DNA of 64,000 nt from an uncultured Christensenellaceae bacterium. GTDB lineage: Bacteria > Bacillota > Clostridia > Christensenellales > Borkfalkiaceae. The DNA lies in NCBI GenBank assembly GCA_910586945.1, contig CAJULO010000002.1, forward strand, positions 62,001-126,000, written 5' to 3'. Shown here one piece after another: positions 35,608 to 45,557 of the stretch (position 1 is the first letter of the stretch; each line of letters opens with the position of its first letter). The position numbers and the translations under genes are program-made. The notes beneath the pieces are model-generated. The model did not search any database and had not been told where the DNA came from. It saw only the letters and a list, made by a program, of their open reading frames with translations.

Positions 35608-37119
35608 ATGGCAAAAGCAATGTATATGCATGGTGATTATGAAGTTGTTCGCAATCATAAATGCATCAATTGCAGAATCTGTGAAAGACAATGTGCCAAT
35701 GAAGTGCATAAATATGATGAAAAGACGAAGTCTATGACAGAAGATAGTGATAAGTGTGTAAATTGTCACCGTTGTGTTGTGATGTGTCCCACGCGTGCCT
35801 TAAAAATTGTAAAGAGTGACAATACATATAAACAGAATGCCAATTGGGATATGCAATCTATAAACGAAGTTTTCAAACAGGCAAGTTTTGGAGGCGTGTT
35901 GCTTTCTTCCATGGGGAATCCTAAAGCGGGTACTATTTTTTGGGATAAAATGCTTATCAATGCCTCTCAAGTCACCAATCCGCCAATTGACCCCTTGCGT
36001 GAACCTATGGAGACAAAACTATGGTTAGGCAAGCATAGTGCCGCAATACAAAGAGATGCAAAAGGGAAACTCATCAATACTTTATCACCACAATTAAAAC
36101 TTGATGTGCCAATTATGTTTTCTGCAATGAGTTATGGTTCTATAAGCTATAATGCACATGCCGCTCTTGCCAAGGCTGCCAGTGCACTTGGTATCTATTA
36201 TAATTGTGGAGAAGGTGGATTGCATACAGATTTTTATCAATATGGTGCAAGTACGATTGTACAAGTGGCATCTGGACGATTTGGTGTACATAAAGAATAT
36301 TTGGATAGAGCAGCTGCTATTGAAATTAAAATGGGGCAAGGCGCTAAACCAGGTATCGGCGGACATTTACCGGCACAGAAAGTCAATGAAGATATATCTC
36401 AAACAAGAATGATTCCATTGGGAGTTGATGCTATATCCCCAGCACCACATCATGATATTTATTCTATTGAAGATTTGCGACAACTGATTTATTCTTTAAA
36501 AGAGGCAACAGGACATACTAAACCTATCATAGTCAAGATAGCAGCAGTACATAATATTGTAGCAATTGCAAGTGGAATTGCAAGAAGTGGAGCGGATATT
36601 ATTGCAATTGATGGCTATCGTGGCGGCACTGGTGCAGCACCTACAAGAATTCGAGATAATGTTGGTATTCCAATTGAACTTGCCTTGGCACAGGTGGATG
36701 AGCGTTTGCGTGCAGAAGGTATTCGTGACAATGTATCTATTGTCGTAGGTGGTAGTATTCGTTGCTCTGCGGATGTCATTAAGGCAGTGGCACTTGGAGC
36801 AGATGCATGTTATATTGGAACAGCAGCTCTTTTGGCACTAGGTTGTCATCTCTGTCGTGCATGTCATGAAGGAAAGTGTAATTGGGGGATTGCAACACAG
36901 CGACCGGATCTTGTAAAGAGACTGGATATTGAAGATGGAACAGAAAAGTTGATAAATTTAGTGACGGCATGGAAGTATGAAATTGAAGAAATGATGGGTG
37001 GTATGGGTATCAATTCTATTGAGGCGCTGCGCGGAAATAGATTGTCTCTGCGGGGGATTGACTTAACCGATACAGAATTGAGATTACTTGGTATAAAATA
37101 TGCTGGAGAGAGCATTTAA
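35608..37119 (+). CDS. Glutamate synthase, ferredoxin-FMN subunit
   Basis: This is the catalytic core that reduces 2-oxoglutarate plus ammonia to glutamate. An N-terminal two-cluster ferredoxin domain (CINCRICERQC and CVNCHRCVVMCP, residues about 18-60) precedes the FMN-binding glutamate synthase domain with FSAMSYGSISYNAHAAL, GEGGLHTDFY, IAIDGYRGGTGAAPT, and the 3Fe-4S cysteines in GCHLCRACHEGKCNWG. The 503-residue start at 35608 is fixed by GGGGGG; the frame is open far upstream but that part overlaps the previous gene. No NAD(P)H subunit is present, so reduced ferredoxin is the likely donor. Confidence 0.93.
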   Translation: MAKAMYMHGDYEVVRNHKCINCRICERQCANEVHKYDEKTKSMTEDSDKCVNCHRCVVMCPTRALKIVKSDNTYKQNANWDMQSINEVFKQASFGGVLLSSMGNPKAGTIFWDKMLINASQVTNPPIDPLREPMETKLWLGKHSAAIQRDAKGKLINTLSPQLKLDVPIMFSAMSYGSISYNAHAALAKAASALGIYYNCGEGGLHTDFYQYGASTIVQVASGRFGVHKEYLDRAAAIEIKMGQGAKPGIGGHLPAQKVNEDISQTRMIPLGVDAISPAPHHDIYSIEDLRQLIYSLKEATGHTKPIIVKIAAVHNIVAIASGIARSGADIIAIDGYRGGTGAAPTRIRDNVGIPIELALAQVDERLRAEGIRDNVSIVVGGSIRCSADVIKAVALGADACYIGTAALLALGCHLCRACHEGKCNWGIATQRPDLVKRLDIEDGTEKLINLVTAWKYEIEEMMGGMGINSIEALRGNRLSLRGIDLTDTELRLLGIKYAGESI

Positions 37120-37153
37120 ACGATAAAATATAAAATATAAGGAAATTGGAAAT

Positions 37154-38431
37154 ATGAAAACGACAATTGTTGGTATAAACTGGGGAGATGAAGGTAAAGG
37201 ACGTATGGTGGACCTTTTATCAGAAAAATATGATATAGTATGTAGATATCAAGGCGGGAATAATGCTGGGCATACAGTAGTCAACCATAAAGGAAAATTT
37301 ATTTTAAATTTATTGCCATCTGGTATTTTGCGTGAAGGGGTTGTCAATGTTATGGGTAGTGGTATGGTGATTGACATACAGCATTTGACAGAGGAAATAC
37401 AACGTTTAAAAGATGCTGGTATAGCCATTGCACCAGAAAACTTAAAGATAAGTGATAGAGCGGTCATTACTATGCCTTATAATATTTTACAAGATTGTTT
37501 AGAGGAAGAAAGATTGGCTGATAAAAAATTTGGTTCTACAAAAAAAGGGATAGCTCCTGTCTATGCCGATAAATATCTCAAAAAATCCTTTCGAATGGGG
37601 GAATTGAAAAATTTTGCAACGATGAAAAAGCGTATTGCGGATATTGTTGCTTGGAAGAATTTAACAATTGAAAAGGCATATGCAAATAAAGCAATACAGA
37701 CAGCAGATATTGTAGCGTATTTTGAAAAATATGGATTGCATTTTGTTGACTATATTTGTGATACAGGACTCTATTTGACTGAAGCATCCAAGCAAAATAA
37801 AAATATTCTCTTTGAAGCACAACTTGGAGCACTTCGAGATATTGATTTTGGTATCTATCCTTATACATCTTCTTCATCAACAATCTCTGCATATGCTCCC
37901 ATTGGTGCTGGAGCACCAAATCTTAAAATTGACAATTCTATTGGTATTATGAAGGCATATTCTACATGTGTTGGTGAAGGGCCTTTTGTTGCAGAATATC
38001 ACGGTGATAAAGCAGAAGAATTACGCATTGCAGGGGGCGAATATGGAGCAGTAACAAAGCGTCCTAGAAGAGTTGGTCCATTTGATGCAGTTGCTTCTAA
38101 GTATGGCATACGCTGTCAAGGCGCTACAGAAATTGCCTTGACCAAATTAGATGTACTCTCTAGATATAAAGAAATTGAAATTTGTATTGCATATGCCTAT
38201 AAAGAGCAGGAATTGACAAAAAAATTCCCATTTACTGATTTATTAGAGGACTGTAAGCCAATCTATAGAAAGGTAAAAGGTTGGAATTGTGATATCTCAA
38301 AATGCAGAACTTGGGAAAGTTTACCAAAGGAAGCACAAGATTATATTTTATATCTCGAAAGATTATGTGATTGTAAAATAAAATATATTTCAGTTGGAGC
38401 TGAAAGAGAAGCGTATATTGAAAGAAAATAA
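37154..38431 (+). CDS. purA: Adenylosuccinate synthetase
   Basis: PurA joins IMP and aspartate using GTP, the first step to AMP. The 425-residue protein shows the P-loop INWGDEGKGRMVD near residue 8, NNAGHT near 40 (catalytic His), GSTKKGIAP near 127, and the C-terminal TKLDVLSRYKEI guanine site. TAAGGAAAT precedes the ATG. Its position between two glutamate synthase subunit genes is unusual. Confidence 0.96.
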   Translation: MKTTIVGINWGDEGKGRMVDLLSEKYDIVCRYQGGNNAGHTVVNHKGKFILNLLPSGILREGVVNVMGSGMVIDIQHLTEEIQRLKDAGIAIAPENLKISDRAVITMPYNILQDCLEEERLADKKFGSTKKGIAPVYADKYLKKSFRMGELKNFATMKKRIADIVAWKNLTIEKAYANKAIQTADIVAYFEKYGLHFVDYICDTGLYLTEASKQNKNILFEAQLGALRDIDFGIYPYTSSSSTISAYAPIGAGAPNLKIDNSIGIMKAYSTCVGEGPFVAEYHGDKAEELRIAGGEYGAVTKRPRRVGPFDAVASKYGIRCQGATEIALTKLDVLSRYKEIEICIAYAYKEQELTKKFPFTDLLEDCKPIYRKVKGWNCDISKCRTWESLPKEAQDYILYLERLCDCKIKYISVGAEREAYIERK

Positions 38432-38449
38432 GCAAAGGGAAAGAATTTA

Positions 38450-39175
38450 ATGCAAATAGAGTGTTCAAATTTACATTTTACTGCACTCAATCAACAACTT
38501 AAGCAAATTATGGATAGAGATATTATTTTAAATGGTGTTTTAGGGCAACGGTTAATTGCTTCTGGACTGCATGGTAAAAATATTGAAATTCATGGGATTG
38601 CGGGAAATGGATTGGGAACATATTTAAACGGTTGTAATATCACTGTGTATGGTAATGTGCAAGAGGCCACAGGAGATACGATGAATAGCGGTGAAATTGT
38701 TGTCCATGGTAGTGCAGGGGATGTAACAGGATATGCTATGCGCAGTGGTAAAATTTTTATTCGCGATAATGTTGGGTATCGTTGTGGAATCCATATGAAG
38801 GCATATAGAGAGAATAAGCCAGCAATTGTGATAGGCGGTAGAGCTGGAAGTTTTTTAGGAGAGTATCTTGCTGGTGGAATTCTTATTCTTTTAGGCTTAC
38901 ATACAGATAATCAAGCAATTTACGGCAATTTTATTGCAACAGGTATGCACGGTGGTAAAATTGTACTTAGAGCAAAAGAACTACCAAGTGCTATTCCGCC
39001 ACACTTACAAGTGGAAAAAATTGAAAAATTAGAAGATAGAGAGCTAATTGCTTTAATTACACAATGGTGTGCACATTTTCAGTATGATAAGACAAAACTT
39101 TTACAAGATAGGTATATTTTGTTGCAAGTCAATGATAAAAATATATATAAACAAATGTATACAAGCAACTTGTAG
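38450..39175 (+). CDS. Glutamate synthase, GXGXG domain subunit
   Basis: This 241-residue protein is the beta-helix domain that forms the C-terminus of full-length GltB and is a separate subunit here. Repeating glycine-rich turns run HGIAGNGLGTYLNG, YGNVQEATGDTMNSG, HGSAGDVTGYAMRSG, and GGRAGSFLGEYLAGG, through to ATGMHGGKI. It has no catalytic residue of its own and stabilises the channel between glutaminase and FMN sites. It completes the three-part glutamate synthase with the genes at 34506 and 35608. Confidence 0.9.
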   Translation: MQIECSNLHFTALNQQLKQIMDRDIILNGVLGQRLIASGLHGKNIEIHGIAGNGLGTYLNGCNITVYGNVQEATGDTMNSGEIVVHGSAGDVTGYAMRSGKIFIRDNVGYRCGIHMKAYRENKPAIVIGGRAGSFLGEYLAGGILILLGLHTDNQAIYGNFIATGMHGGKIVLRAKELPSAIPPHLQVEKIEKLEDRELIALITQWCAHFQYDKTKLLQDRYILLQVNDKNIYKQMYTSNL

Positions 39176-39183
39176 GAGGCCAT

Positions 39184-40029
39184 ATGCTAAAAAAATTTAC
39201 AAAAATGCACGGAGCTGGTAACGATTACATCTATTTTAATTGCTTAAGGGAAGAATTTACGAATATTGAAGATGTGGCAATACGCTTATCTGATAGACAT
39301 AAAGGTATAGGTGGAGATGGAATTGTTTTAATTTGTAAAAGTACTGTAGCAGATGCAAAAATGCGTATGTTCAATGCTGATGGTAGCGAAGGTAAAATGT
39401 GTGGAAATGCTATACGTTGTGTGGGAAAATATCTTTATGACAATAACATTATCCAAAAGACAGATATTTGTATTGAAACATTATCTGGCATAAAAGAGTT
39501 AAAATTATTTTTAGATAGACAAAATAGAATAGAATCTGTACAAGTCAATATGGGCTGTGCTAGATTTCACAAAAAAGAGATTCCAGTAAATATAAAGGAA
39601 GAAAGAATTATAAATTATCCAATTACTGTCGATGGAAAAGTGTATAGAATCACTTGTTTGTCTGTGGGAAATCCACACTGTGTAATATTTACAGACCCGC
39701 GTGCAGTAGATATTGCTAAAATTGGACCACTGTTTGAAAACAATGCAATTTTTCCAGAACGGATAAATACTGAATTTGCTATACAATTGAATGATAATAC
39801 ATTTGCAATGCGTGTTTGGGAGAGAGGTAGTGGTGAAACTATGGCATGTGGTACAGGAGCATGTGCAGTTGTAGCTGCAGCTGTTGCCAATGGATTGATA
39901 GATAGAAATCAAGTTGTAACGGTAAAACTTTTAGGTGGAGATTTAACAATTTATATAGATAAACGAACAGACGCTATTTACATGACTGGCGAAACAAGAA
40001 CTGTATTTGAAGGTGAGGTTGAATTATGA
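39184..40029 (+). CDS. dapF: Diaminopimelate epimerase
   Basis: DapF turns LL-diaminopimelate into meso-diaminopimelate for peptidoglycan and lysine. The 281-residue protein has the two catalytic cysteines in CGNAIRCVGKY near 74-84 and MACGTGACAVV near 220-230, with MHGAGNDYIYFN at the start. AGGAGG precedes the ATG. It overlaps pyrG by four bases and works directly after DapL encoded two genes downstream. Confidence 0.96.
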   Translation: MLKKFTKMHGAGNDYIYFNCLREEFTNIEDVAIRLSDRHKGIGGDGIVLICKSTVADAKMRMFNADGSEGKMCGNAIRCVGKYLYDNNIIQKTDICIETLSGIKELKLFLDRQNRIESVQVNMGCARFHKKEIPVNIKEERIINYPITVDGKVYRITCLSVGNPHCVIFTDPRAVDIAKIGPLFENNAIFPERINTEFAIQLNDNTFAMRVWERGSGETMACGTGACAVVAAAVANGLIDRNQVVTVKLLGGDLTIYIDKRTDAIYMTGETRTVFEGEVEL

Positions 40030-41627
40030 AATTTATATTTGTAACAGGTGGAGTTGTTTCTGGACTTGGTAAAGGAATAACAGCGGCAAGCCTTGGTAGA
40101 CTATTAAAGGCAAGGGGATATAAAGTGGCATCACAAAAACTAGACCCTTATATCAATATTGACCCAGGCACAATGAGTCCATATCAGCATGGGGAAGTTT
40201 TTGTGACTGAAGACGGAGCAGAAACGGACCTTGACCTTGGACATTATGAACGCTTTATTGATGAAGATTTAAATAAATATTCCAATTTAACAACAGGGAA
40301 AGTCTATTGGAATGTTTTAAATAAAGAACGCAACGGCGAATACTTAGGTCAAACTGTGCAAGTTATTCCACATATTACGAATGAAATCAAAACTTTCATT
40401 TATAATGTAGGAAAACAGAGCAATGCTGATATTGTCATTACAGAAATTGGTGGTACAATTGGCGATATTGAAAGTCAACCTTTTATAGAAGCTATTCGTC
40501 AGGTAAGCATGGAAACTGGTAGAGAGAATTGTTGTTTTATACATGTTACGCTTGTGCCATATGTGGCAGGTTCTAATGAATTTAAATCAAAACCAACGCA
40601 GCACTCAGTAAAAGAGTTACAAGGACTAGGTATTCATCCAGATATTATAGTTGCCCGTGTGGACGAACGCTTGCCTGAAGAAATTAAAAGTAAAATAGCA
40701 ATGTTTTGCAATGTTGAAAAAGATTGTGTTTTAGAAAATTTAACGCTACCTATTTTATATGAAGCACCTATTATGTTAGAGAAGGAAAATCTATCTAGCA
40801 TTGTATGTAGAAAGCTAAAATTACCTACGAACACTATAGACTTAAAAGAATGGACACAAATGTTAGAGCGTGCTAAAAATTGTAATAAGATAGTTAAAAT
40901 TGCACTCTGTGGCAAGTATGTTCGATTACATGATGCTTATTTATCAGTAGCGGAAGGGCTTATACATGCTGGTTTTGAAAATTCCGCTAAAATTGAGATT
41001 GAGTGGATTGATTCTGAAACAATTACTGCAAATAATATCAATACTCTGTTAAAGGGATTTGATGGAATTTTAATACCAGGAGGTTTTGGAGATAGAGCTA
41101 TTGAAGGAATGATAATGACAGCAAATTATGCTAGAGTGCAAAATATCCCATATTTTGGCATATGTTTAGGAATGCAAATTGCCGTAATTGCTTTTGCGCG
41201 TTACCAACTAGGATTTGCGGATGCAAATTCATTAGAATTTAATCCACAGAGTAAACATACAGTTATTGATATTATGCCAGACCAAATGGGCGTGAAAATG
41301 GGTGGAACAATGCGATTGGGACAATATCCATGTACTATAGCAAAGGATACACAATTGTATAGATGTTATAAAAAGCAACGCATTAGCGAAAGACATCGCC
41401 ATCGTTTTGAATTTAATAATGAATATCGACAAGCAATGGAGAAAAAAGGTTTAAAGATAAGCGGTACTTCGCCAGATGGATTACTTGTTGAGGCAGTTGA
41501 AATACCAAAGAATGATTTTTATATTGGAGTACAATTTCATCCAGAGTTTAAGTCAAGACCAAATGCAGCACATCCAATTTTTAGAGAATTTATCAAGGCA
41601 GCGGTAGAATATAGTAACAAAAAATAA
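40026..41627 (+). CDS. pyrG: CTP synthase
   Basis: PyrG aminates UTP to CTP with glutamine as nitrogen donor. The 533-residue enzyme has the synthase P-loop GGVVSGLGKGITAASLG near 8-24, DPYINIDPGTMSPYQHGEVFVTEDGAE-type motif near 39-65, and a C-terminal class I glutaminase with the nucleophile Cys in YFGICLGMQ near 381 and His/Glu in QFHPEF near 508. The ATGA overlap with dapF shows coupled translation. Confidence 0.97.
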   Translation: MKFIFVTGGVVSGLGKGITAASLGRLLKARGYKVASQKLDPYINIDPGTMSPYQHGEVFVTEDGAETDLDLGHYERFIDEDLNKYSNLTTGKVYWNVLNKERNGEYLGQTVQVIPHITNEIKTFIYNVGKQSNADIVITEIGGTIGDIESQPFIEAIRQVSMETGRENCCFIHVTLVPYVAGSNEFKSKPTQHSVKELQGLGIHPDIIVARVDERLPEEIKSKIAMFCNVEKDCVLENLTLPILYEAPIMLEKENLSSIVCRKLKLPTNTIDLKEWTQMLERAKNCNKIVKIALCGKYVRLHDAYLSVAEGLIHAGFENSAKIEIEWIDSETITANNINTLLKGFDGILIPGGFGDRAIEGMIMTANYARVQNIPYFGICLGMQIAVIAFARYQLGFADANSLEFNPQSKHTVIDIMPDQMGVKMGGTMRLGQYPCTIAKDTQLYRCYKKQRISERHRHRFEFNNEYRQAMEKKGLKISGTSPDGLLVEAVEIPKNDFYIGVQFHPEFKSRPNAAHPIFREFIKAAVEYSNKK

Positions 41628-41644
41628 TTTTTTAAGGAGTTGAC

Positions 41645-42832
41645 ATGAAGCTAAACAAAAATTTTGCAAATTTACAAGAGAGTTATCTATTTTCTAAAAT
41701 TGCAAAAAAGGTGAATAGTTTTACTGCCGAAAATCCAAATAAAAAAATTATCCGTTTAGGAATAGGAGATGTAACATTACCGTTAGTGCCGGTCGTTATC
41801 GCTGCAATGCAAGAGGCTGTTGCTGAAATGGGAGATGCCAAAACATTTAAAGGCTATGGACCAGAACAAGGCTATTCTTTTTTAAAAGAGAATATTCAAA
41901 AGTATTATAAAAGTAGAAATATAAATATAGTAGAAAGAGAAATATTTGTAAGTGATGGCACAAAAAGTGATTTGGGGAATATTTTAGACTTATTTGATAA
42001 AGAGAATATTGCACTGATTCCAGACCCAGTTTATCCTGTGTATGTAGATACAAATAGAATGGCAGGTAGAAAAATTATATTTGCAAACGCGACACAAGAA
42101 AATACCTTTTTACCGCTGCCAGATAGAAAGGTCAAGGCGGATATTATCTATTTGTGTTCGCCTAATAATCCAACAGGTGCAACTTATTCTAAGGAGCAGC
42201 TTAAAGAATGGGTAGAGTATGCTCTTGCCAATCATGCCATTATTTTATATGATGCTGCTTATGAATGTTTTATCCAAGGAAAGGAGATACCACGCAGTAT
42301 CTATGAAATTGAAGGAGCAAAAGAGTGTGCAATTGAACTTTGTTCCTTTTCAAAGATAGCAGGATTTACAGGTACGCGATGTGCATATATCATAGTGCCA
42401 GAAGCTTTAATATTTGATGGTATGTCTTGCAATAAGATGTGGCTTAGACGCCAATCTACAAAATCCAATGGAGTGTCTTATATAGTACAAAAAGGAGCGG
42501 CTGCAGTATTTACAGCTGCGGGAGAAAAGCAAGTACAACAAAATATTGCTTATTATATGGAAAATGCAAAAATATTAGCAAATTGTATGGATGCATTAGA
42601 TATTTGGTATACTGGAGGACAACATTCTCCATATATTTGGTTGAAATGTCCAAAATTTAAGGACAGTTGGAAATTTTTTGATTATCTATTAGAAAAAGCA
42701 AACATAGTGGGGACACCGGGGGACGGATTTGGTAAGAATGGAAAAGGATATTTTCGACTAACAGCATTTGGAGATAGGGAAAATATTCTTGAAGCAGTTG
42801 CACGGTTAAAAAAATTAGTGCATAATATATAA
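41645..42832 (+). CDS. dapL: LL-diaminopimelate aminotransferase
   Basis: DapL converts tetrahydrodipicolinate to LL-diaminopimelate in one step, a short route found in plants, some clostridia and chlamydiae. The 395-residue fold-type I PLP enzyme has RLGIGDVTLPL near 39, FVSDGTKSDLGNI near 102, YLCSPNNPTGATYSKEQL near 174, YDAAYECF, and the PLP lysine in SFSKIAGFTGTRC near 240. AAGGAG precedes the ATG. With dapF it covers the last steps to meso-DAP. It is the last gene of the operon. Confidence 0.95.
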   Translation: MKLNKNFANLQESYLFSKIAKKVNSFTAENPNKKIIRLGIGDVTLPLVPVVIAAMQEAVAEMGDAKTFKGYGPEQGYSFLKENIQKYYKSRNINIVEREIFVSDGTKSDLGNILDLFDKENIALIPDPVYPVYVDTNRMAGRKIIFANATQENTFLPLPDRKVKADIIYLCSPNNPTGATYSKEQLKEWVEYALANHAIILYDAAYECFIQGKEIPRSIYEIEGAKECAIELCSFSKIAGFTGTRCAYIIVPEALIFDGMSCNKMWLRRQSTKSNGVSYIVQKGAAAVFTAAGEKQVQQNIAYYMENAKILANCMDALDIWYTGGQHSPYIWLKCPKFKDSWKFFDYLLEKANIVGTPGDGFGKNGKGYFRLTAFGDRENILEAVARLKKLVHNI

Positions 42833-42881
42833 TTAGCAGTGTAGACAATATATGTAATTGTGCAATAAAAATAGAGAAAGA

Positions 42882-42926
42882 TAAAATAAGATGGACTATA
42901 TATAAGTCCATCTTATTTTAGAAAAA
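42882..42926 (+). terminator. Terminator after dapL
   Basis: A perfect 16-bp stem (42882-42897 with 42905-42920) with a seven-base loop closes the nitrogen operon. Confidence 0.85.
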
Positions 42927-42935
42927 AAGAAAATA

Positions 42936-42964
42936 TTGACTTTTTATATCAAGTTTGATATTAT
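42936..42964 (+). promoter_or_regulatory. Sigma-A promoter for the M60 peptidase gene
   Basis: TTGACT (42936-42941), a 17-base spacer and TATTAT (42959-42964). Confidence 0.7.
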
Positions 42965-43056
42965 ACAAATAGATATATAATGGTTTTGAGATACTACTAA
43001 ATACAATGATAAAGGATAAAAAGTTTCATTTGCATTATATACAAGGAGAAGAATAT

Positions 43057-45366
43057 ATGATGAAAAAAATATTTTTAAATGTTGCTATACTCCTTAGTGT
43101 GCTTCTTATTATATTTGCAATACTTCCTATCAGTTTACAACATGTACATGCACAAAGTGCAAGACAAGGAGATTTATATTATAGTACAAAAAACGCACCA
43201 GTAATTTATGGTACATCTAAAATTATAATAGCAAAAAACGCCATATCAAAATTTGATATTCTAGACTCACGCTTTAGAACTTTCGCTAAAGATTTTGAAG
43301 ATGGGGATATTGACATCAACTGTATATATAATAATGTAAACATAAACACAGCAGGAAATTATGAAATTCGATATGAAGCTATAGATAGTCATAATAATAA
43401 ATCAACTTTAACAGTACCAGTTACTGTAACAGAAGATACAAATAAACAAGTTACAGTCCAACGTATTTTATATACACTTCCAAATGATTGGAATTTTAGT
43501 GGAGTTGGTGTAATGCGTTGTAATACAGGAGATAGACAAAATTTAGGTATTTTTGTACCAAAAGATAAATCTTTTCAAATAAAAATACTTGAAGGTGGTA
43601 AAAGGGACACCAGAATTGATATGTATAATAATGATATAAAGACGAGTTACTATCGTACATTAGATCCCAAGAATGAGTATGAGACTATGAAAATCAATAT
43701 ATGCATATTTGAAAATAATCAATATATTTTTAAATCATCTGATAGTGTACCATTTGTAAGAACTAAAATTTTGGAAAGAGGGGAAGATATTGCTACAACT
43801 TATAAAGTAGAGTTACAATATAATACTGATGATGTACAGGCCTTAAAATATTTTAGACAAGGTGATGATGAAAATGTATTTTATCAAGCATGGGAGAGAG
43901 ATAGAGATTCTTATGCAGTTGTAGAAAATGAAGTATTGACTACACTTATACCTATAATAGATCAGCAAAAAATCAAAAATAGTATCTTTAAAACATTTGA
44001 AAATTATTTAGAGTATTATAAAAAAGTCATCAATAGAATGGATGAAATTATAGGTTTAGAAAGGAATCCAACAAATCCAGTACATCAAAATTTTCGTGCA
44101 AAATATCTATTTATGGCAAATAAACATGGAGTTGGTTTGGCGGCATATTACACAGATTTTATTGCGACGAATAGTACAAGTTTAGGTAGCTTATTAGATA
44201 TGACTTGGACAGGTCTACATGAAATGGCGCATGGCTATCAAGGCTATTTAGGGAGAGGTACAATGCATCTTGGTGAAGTTGGGAATAATATACTTGCACA
44301 TTATATTCAAATAGATAAAAATATTTATAAAAATACTGGCGACTGGTTGGAAAAAAGTCAAGAAGATGCACGCAATAGAAATAGATTAAATAATGTTAAT
44401 ATATTTGCTAAAGATGGTCATAGTGGCTATGAGAAAGATAAATTGTATGCAATTATCAATGTATTTGACTATTTTGAAGGACCTATAACATATGCAAAAT
44501 TGTTTCAATATTACAGAGAAAATGTAGATACATTGAATGGTAAAGATGCTCTATTTACAAAACAAACACCAAACCAAGATATCTATGCTCGCTTTTTTGC
44601 CGATGTTTATGATACAAATATTGTACCATACTGGAATCAATGGGGACTAGAGGTAAGTGATAGTATAGTTGGTTATGTACAAAAAGCATCAAAAACAGTT
44701 TCTATGTTAGCAGATAGTGCTGGTAATCAATGGCAAACAATAAAAAATGCTGAAAATTTAAAATTAAAATATGGTTTAGTAACAGATGAAATGCTTGCAA
44801 AATATGGTATAGTATCCAATGAAATAGTAACGGTTCATTTTACAATAGAGGATATAAGCAAGATAGAAGGGCAAGTATGTACTTTACAACAATCTGGAGT
44901 TGAAAAATATACAGCAATTATTCAAAACGGTCAAGCAGTATTTAAAAAGATAAATGTAGGTAGCTACTATATTTGTGGACCATCATTGAATGGTTATAAT
45001 AGCAATATAAAGTTTGTGACTATACAAGAAGCAAAATCTTATGGAAATACTGCAAGAATAGAATATACAAAAATTGCACAAGTAACTCCGACGCCACCTA
45101 AACCAGTAGGCCCAGTTACACCACAACCACCCATTGATATAACACCACCTAAGCCAGTAGGCCCTGCTATACCACAACCACCCATTGATAGCGGAAATAA
45201 TGACAATAGCATCAATAATGGCAATGTTTCTAATACTGTAACAGAGAATATAAAAGAAAATAATAAAAAATTAAATACAAAATTGTTCATGTTTGGAAGT
45301 ATTATTGCAATATGTATTGTGGCAGGAGGGGTAATTGTATTTGTATGGAAAAGGTTTAAAAGATAA
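43057..45366 (+). CDS. Secreted, membrane-anchored M60-family zinc peptidase
   Basis: This 769-residue surface protein has a signal peptide (MMKK plus a hydrophobic stretch to about residue 33), an Ig-like domain (about 48-126; NTAGNYEIRYEAIDSHNN), a central M60/enhancin-type peptidase domain with the zincin motif HEMAH at 388-392 and a likely third ligand Glu at about 407 (LGEVGNN), a proline repeat stalk (two 17-residue PPKPVGP units) and a C-terminal helix with a basic end. The start follows AAGGAG; an upstream ATG at 43006 lacks one. M60 peptidases cut mucin-type glycoproteins in known cases; the substrate here is inferred. Confidence 0.87.
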   Translation: MMKKIFLNVAILLSVLLIIFAILPISLQHVHAQSARQGDLYYSTKNAPVIYGTSKIIIAKNAISKFDILDSRFRTFAKDFEDGDIDINCIYNNVNINTAGNYEIRYEAIDSHNNKSTLTVPVTVTEDTNKQVTVQRILYTLPNDWNFSGVGVMRCNTGDRQNLGIFVPKDKSFQIKILEGGKRDTRIDMYNNDIKTSYYRTLDPKNEYETMKINICIFENNQYIFKSSDSVPFVRTKILERGEDIATTYKVELQYNTDDVQALKYFRQGDDENVFYQAWERDRDSYAVVENEVLTTLIPIIDQQKIKNSIFKTFENYLEYYKKVINRMDEIIGLERNPTNPVHQNFRAKYLFMANKHGVGLAAYYTDFIATNSTSLGSLLDMTWTGLHEMAHGYQGYLGRGTMHLGEVGNNILAHYIQIDKNIYKNTGDWLEKSQEDARNRNRLNNVNIFAKDGHSGYEKDKLYAIINVFDYFEGPITYAKLFQYYRENVDTLNGKDALFTKQTPNQDIYARFFADVYDTNIVPYWNQWGLEVSDSIVGYVQKASKTVSMLADSAGNQWQTIKNAENLKLKYGLVTDEMLAKYGIVSNEIVTVHFTIEDISKIEGQVCTLQQSGVEKYTAIIQNGQAVFKKINVGSYYICGPSLNGYNSNIKFVTIQEAKSYGNTARIEYTKIAQVTPTPPKPVGPVTPQPPIDITPPKPVGPAIPQPPIDSGNNDNSINNGNVSNTVTENIKENNKKLNTKLFMFGSIIAICIVAGGVIVFVWKRFKR
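45094..45195 (+). repeat. Two tandem 51-base repeats in the peptidase stalk
   Basis: Units start at 45094 and 45145 and encode PPKPVGPVTPQPPIDIT and PPKPVGPAIPQPPIDSG. The DNA is nearly identical, so the copy number may vary between strains. Confidence 0.85.
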
Positions 45367-45420
45367 AATTACAAAAGTAATTTAAGTAAATAATATAGGT
45401 ATATATTGCATTTTAAATAA

Positions 45421-45466
45421 AGAATAAAGAAGGGAATCTATAAACTCTCTTCTTTATTCTTTATAC
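45421..45466 (+). terminator. Terminator after the M60 peptidase gene
   Basis: A 12-bp stem (45421-45432 with 45449-45460) followed by TTTATAC; an inner extension is possible. Confidence 0.7.
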
Positions 45467-45492
45467 TTTGTATGACTATAAAAAGGTAAATA

Positions 45493-45521
45493 TTGACAAA
45501 TATTATAACTATGGTTATACT
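45493..45521 (+). promoter_or_regulatory. Sigma-A promoter for the DUF262 nuclease gene
   Basis: TTGACA (45493-45498), a 17-base spacer and TATACT (45516-45521). Confidence 0.8.
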
Positions 45522-45557
45522 GTTTTATAAAATTGAAATATAGAGGGAGAAAAAGGA

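Noticed and set aside
45094..45195. Direct repeats that could suggest a CRISPR array
   Set aside because: There are only two units, contiguous and in frame inside the peptidase gene, without spacers.
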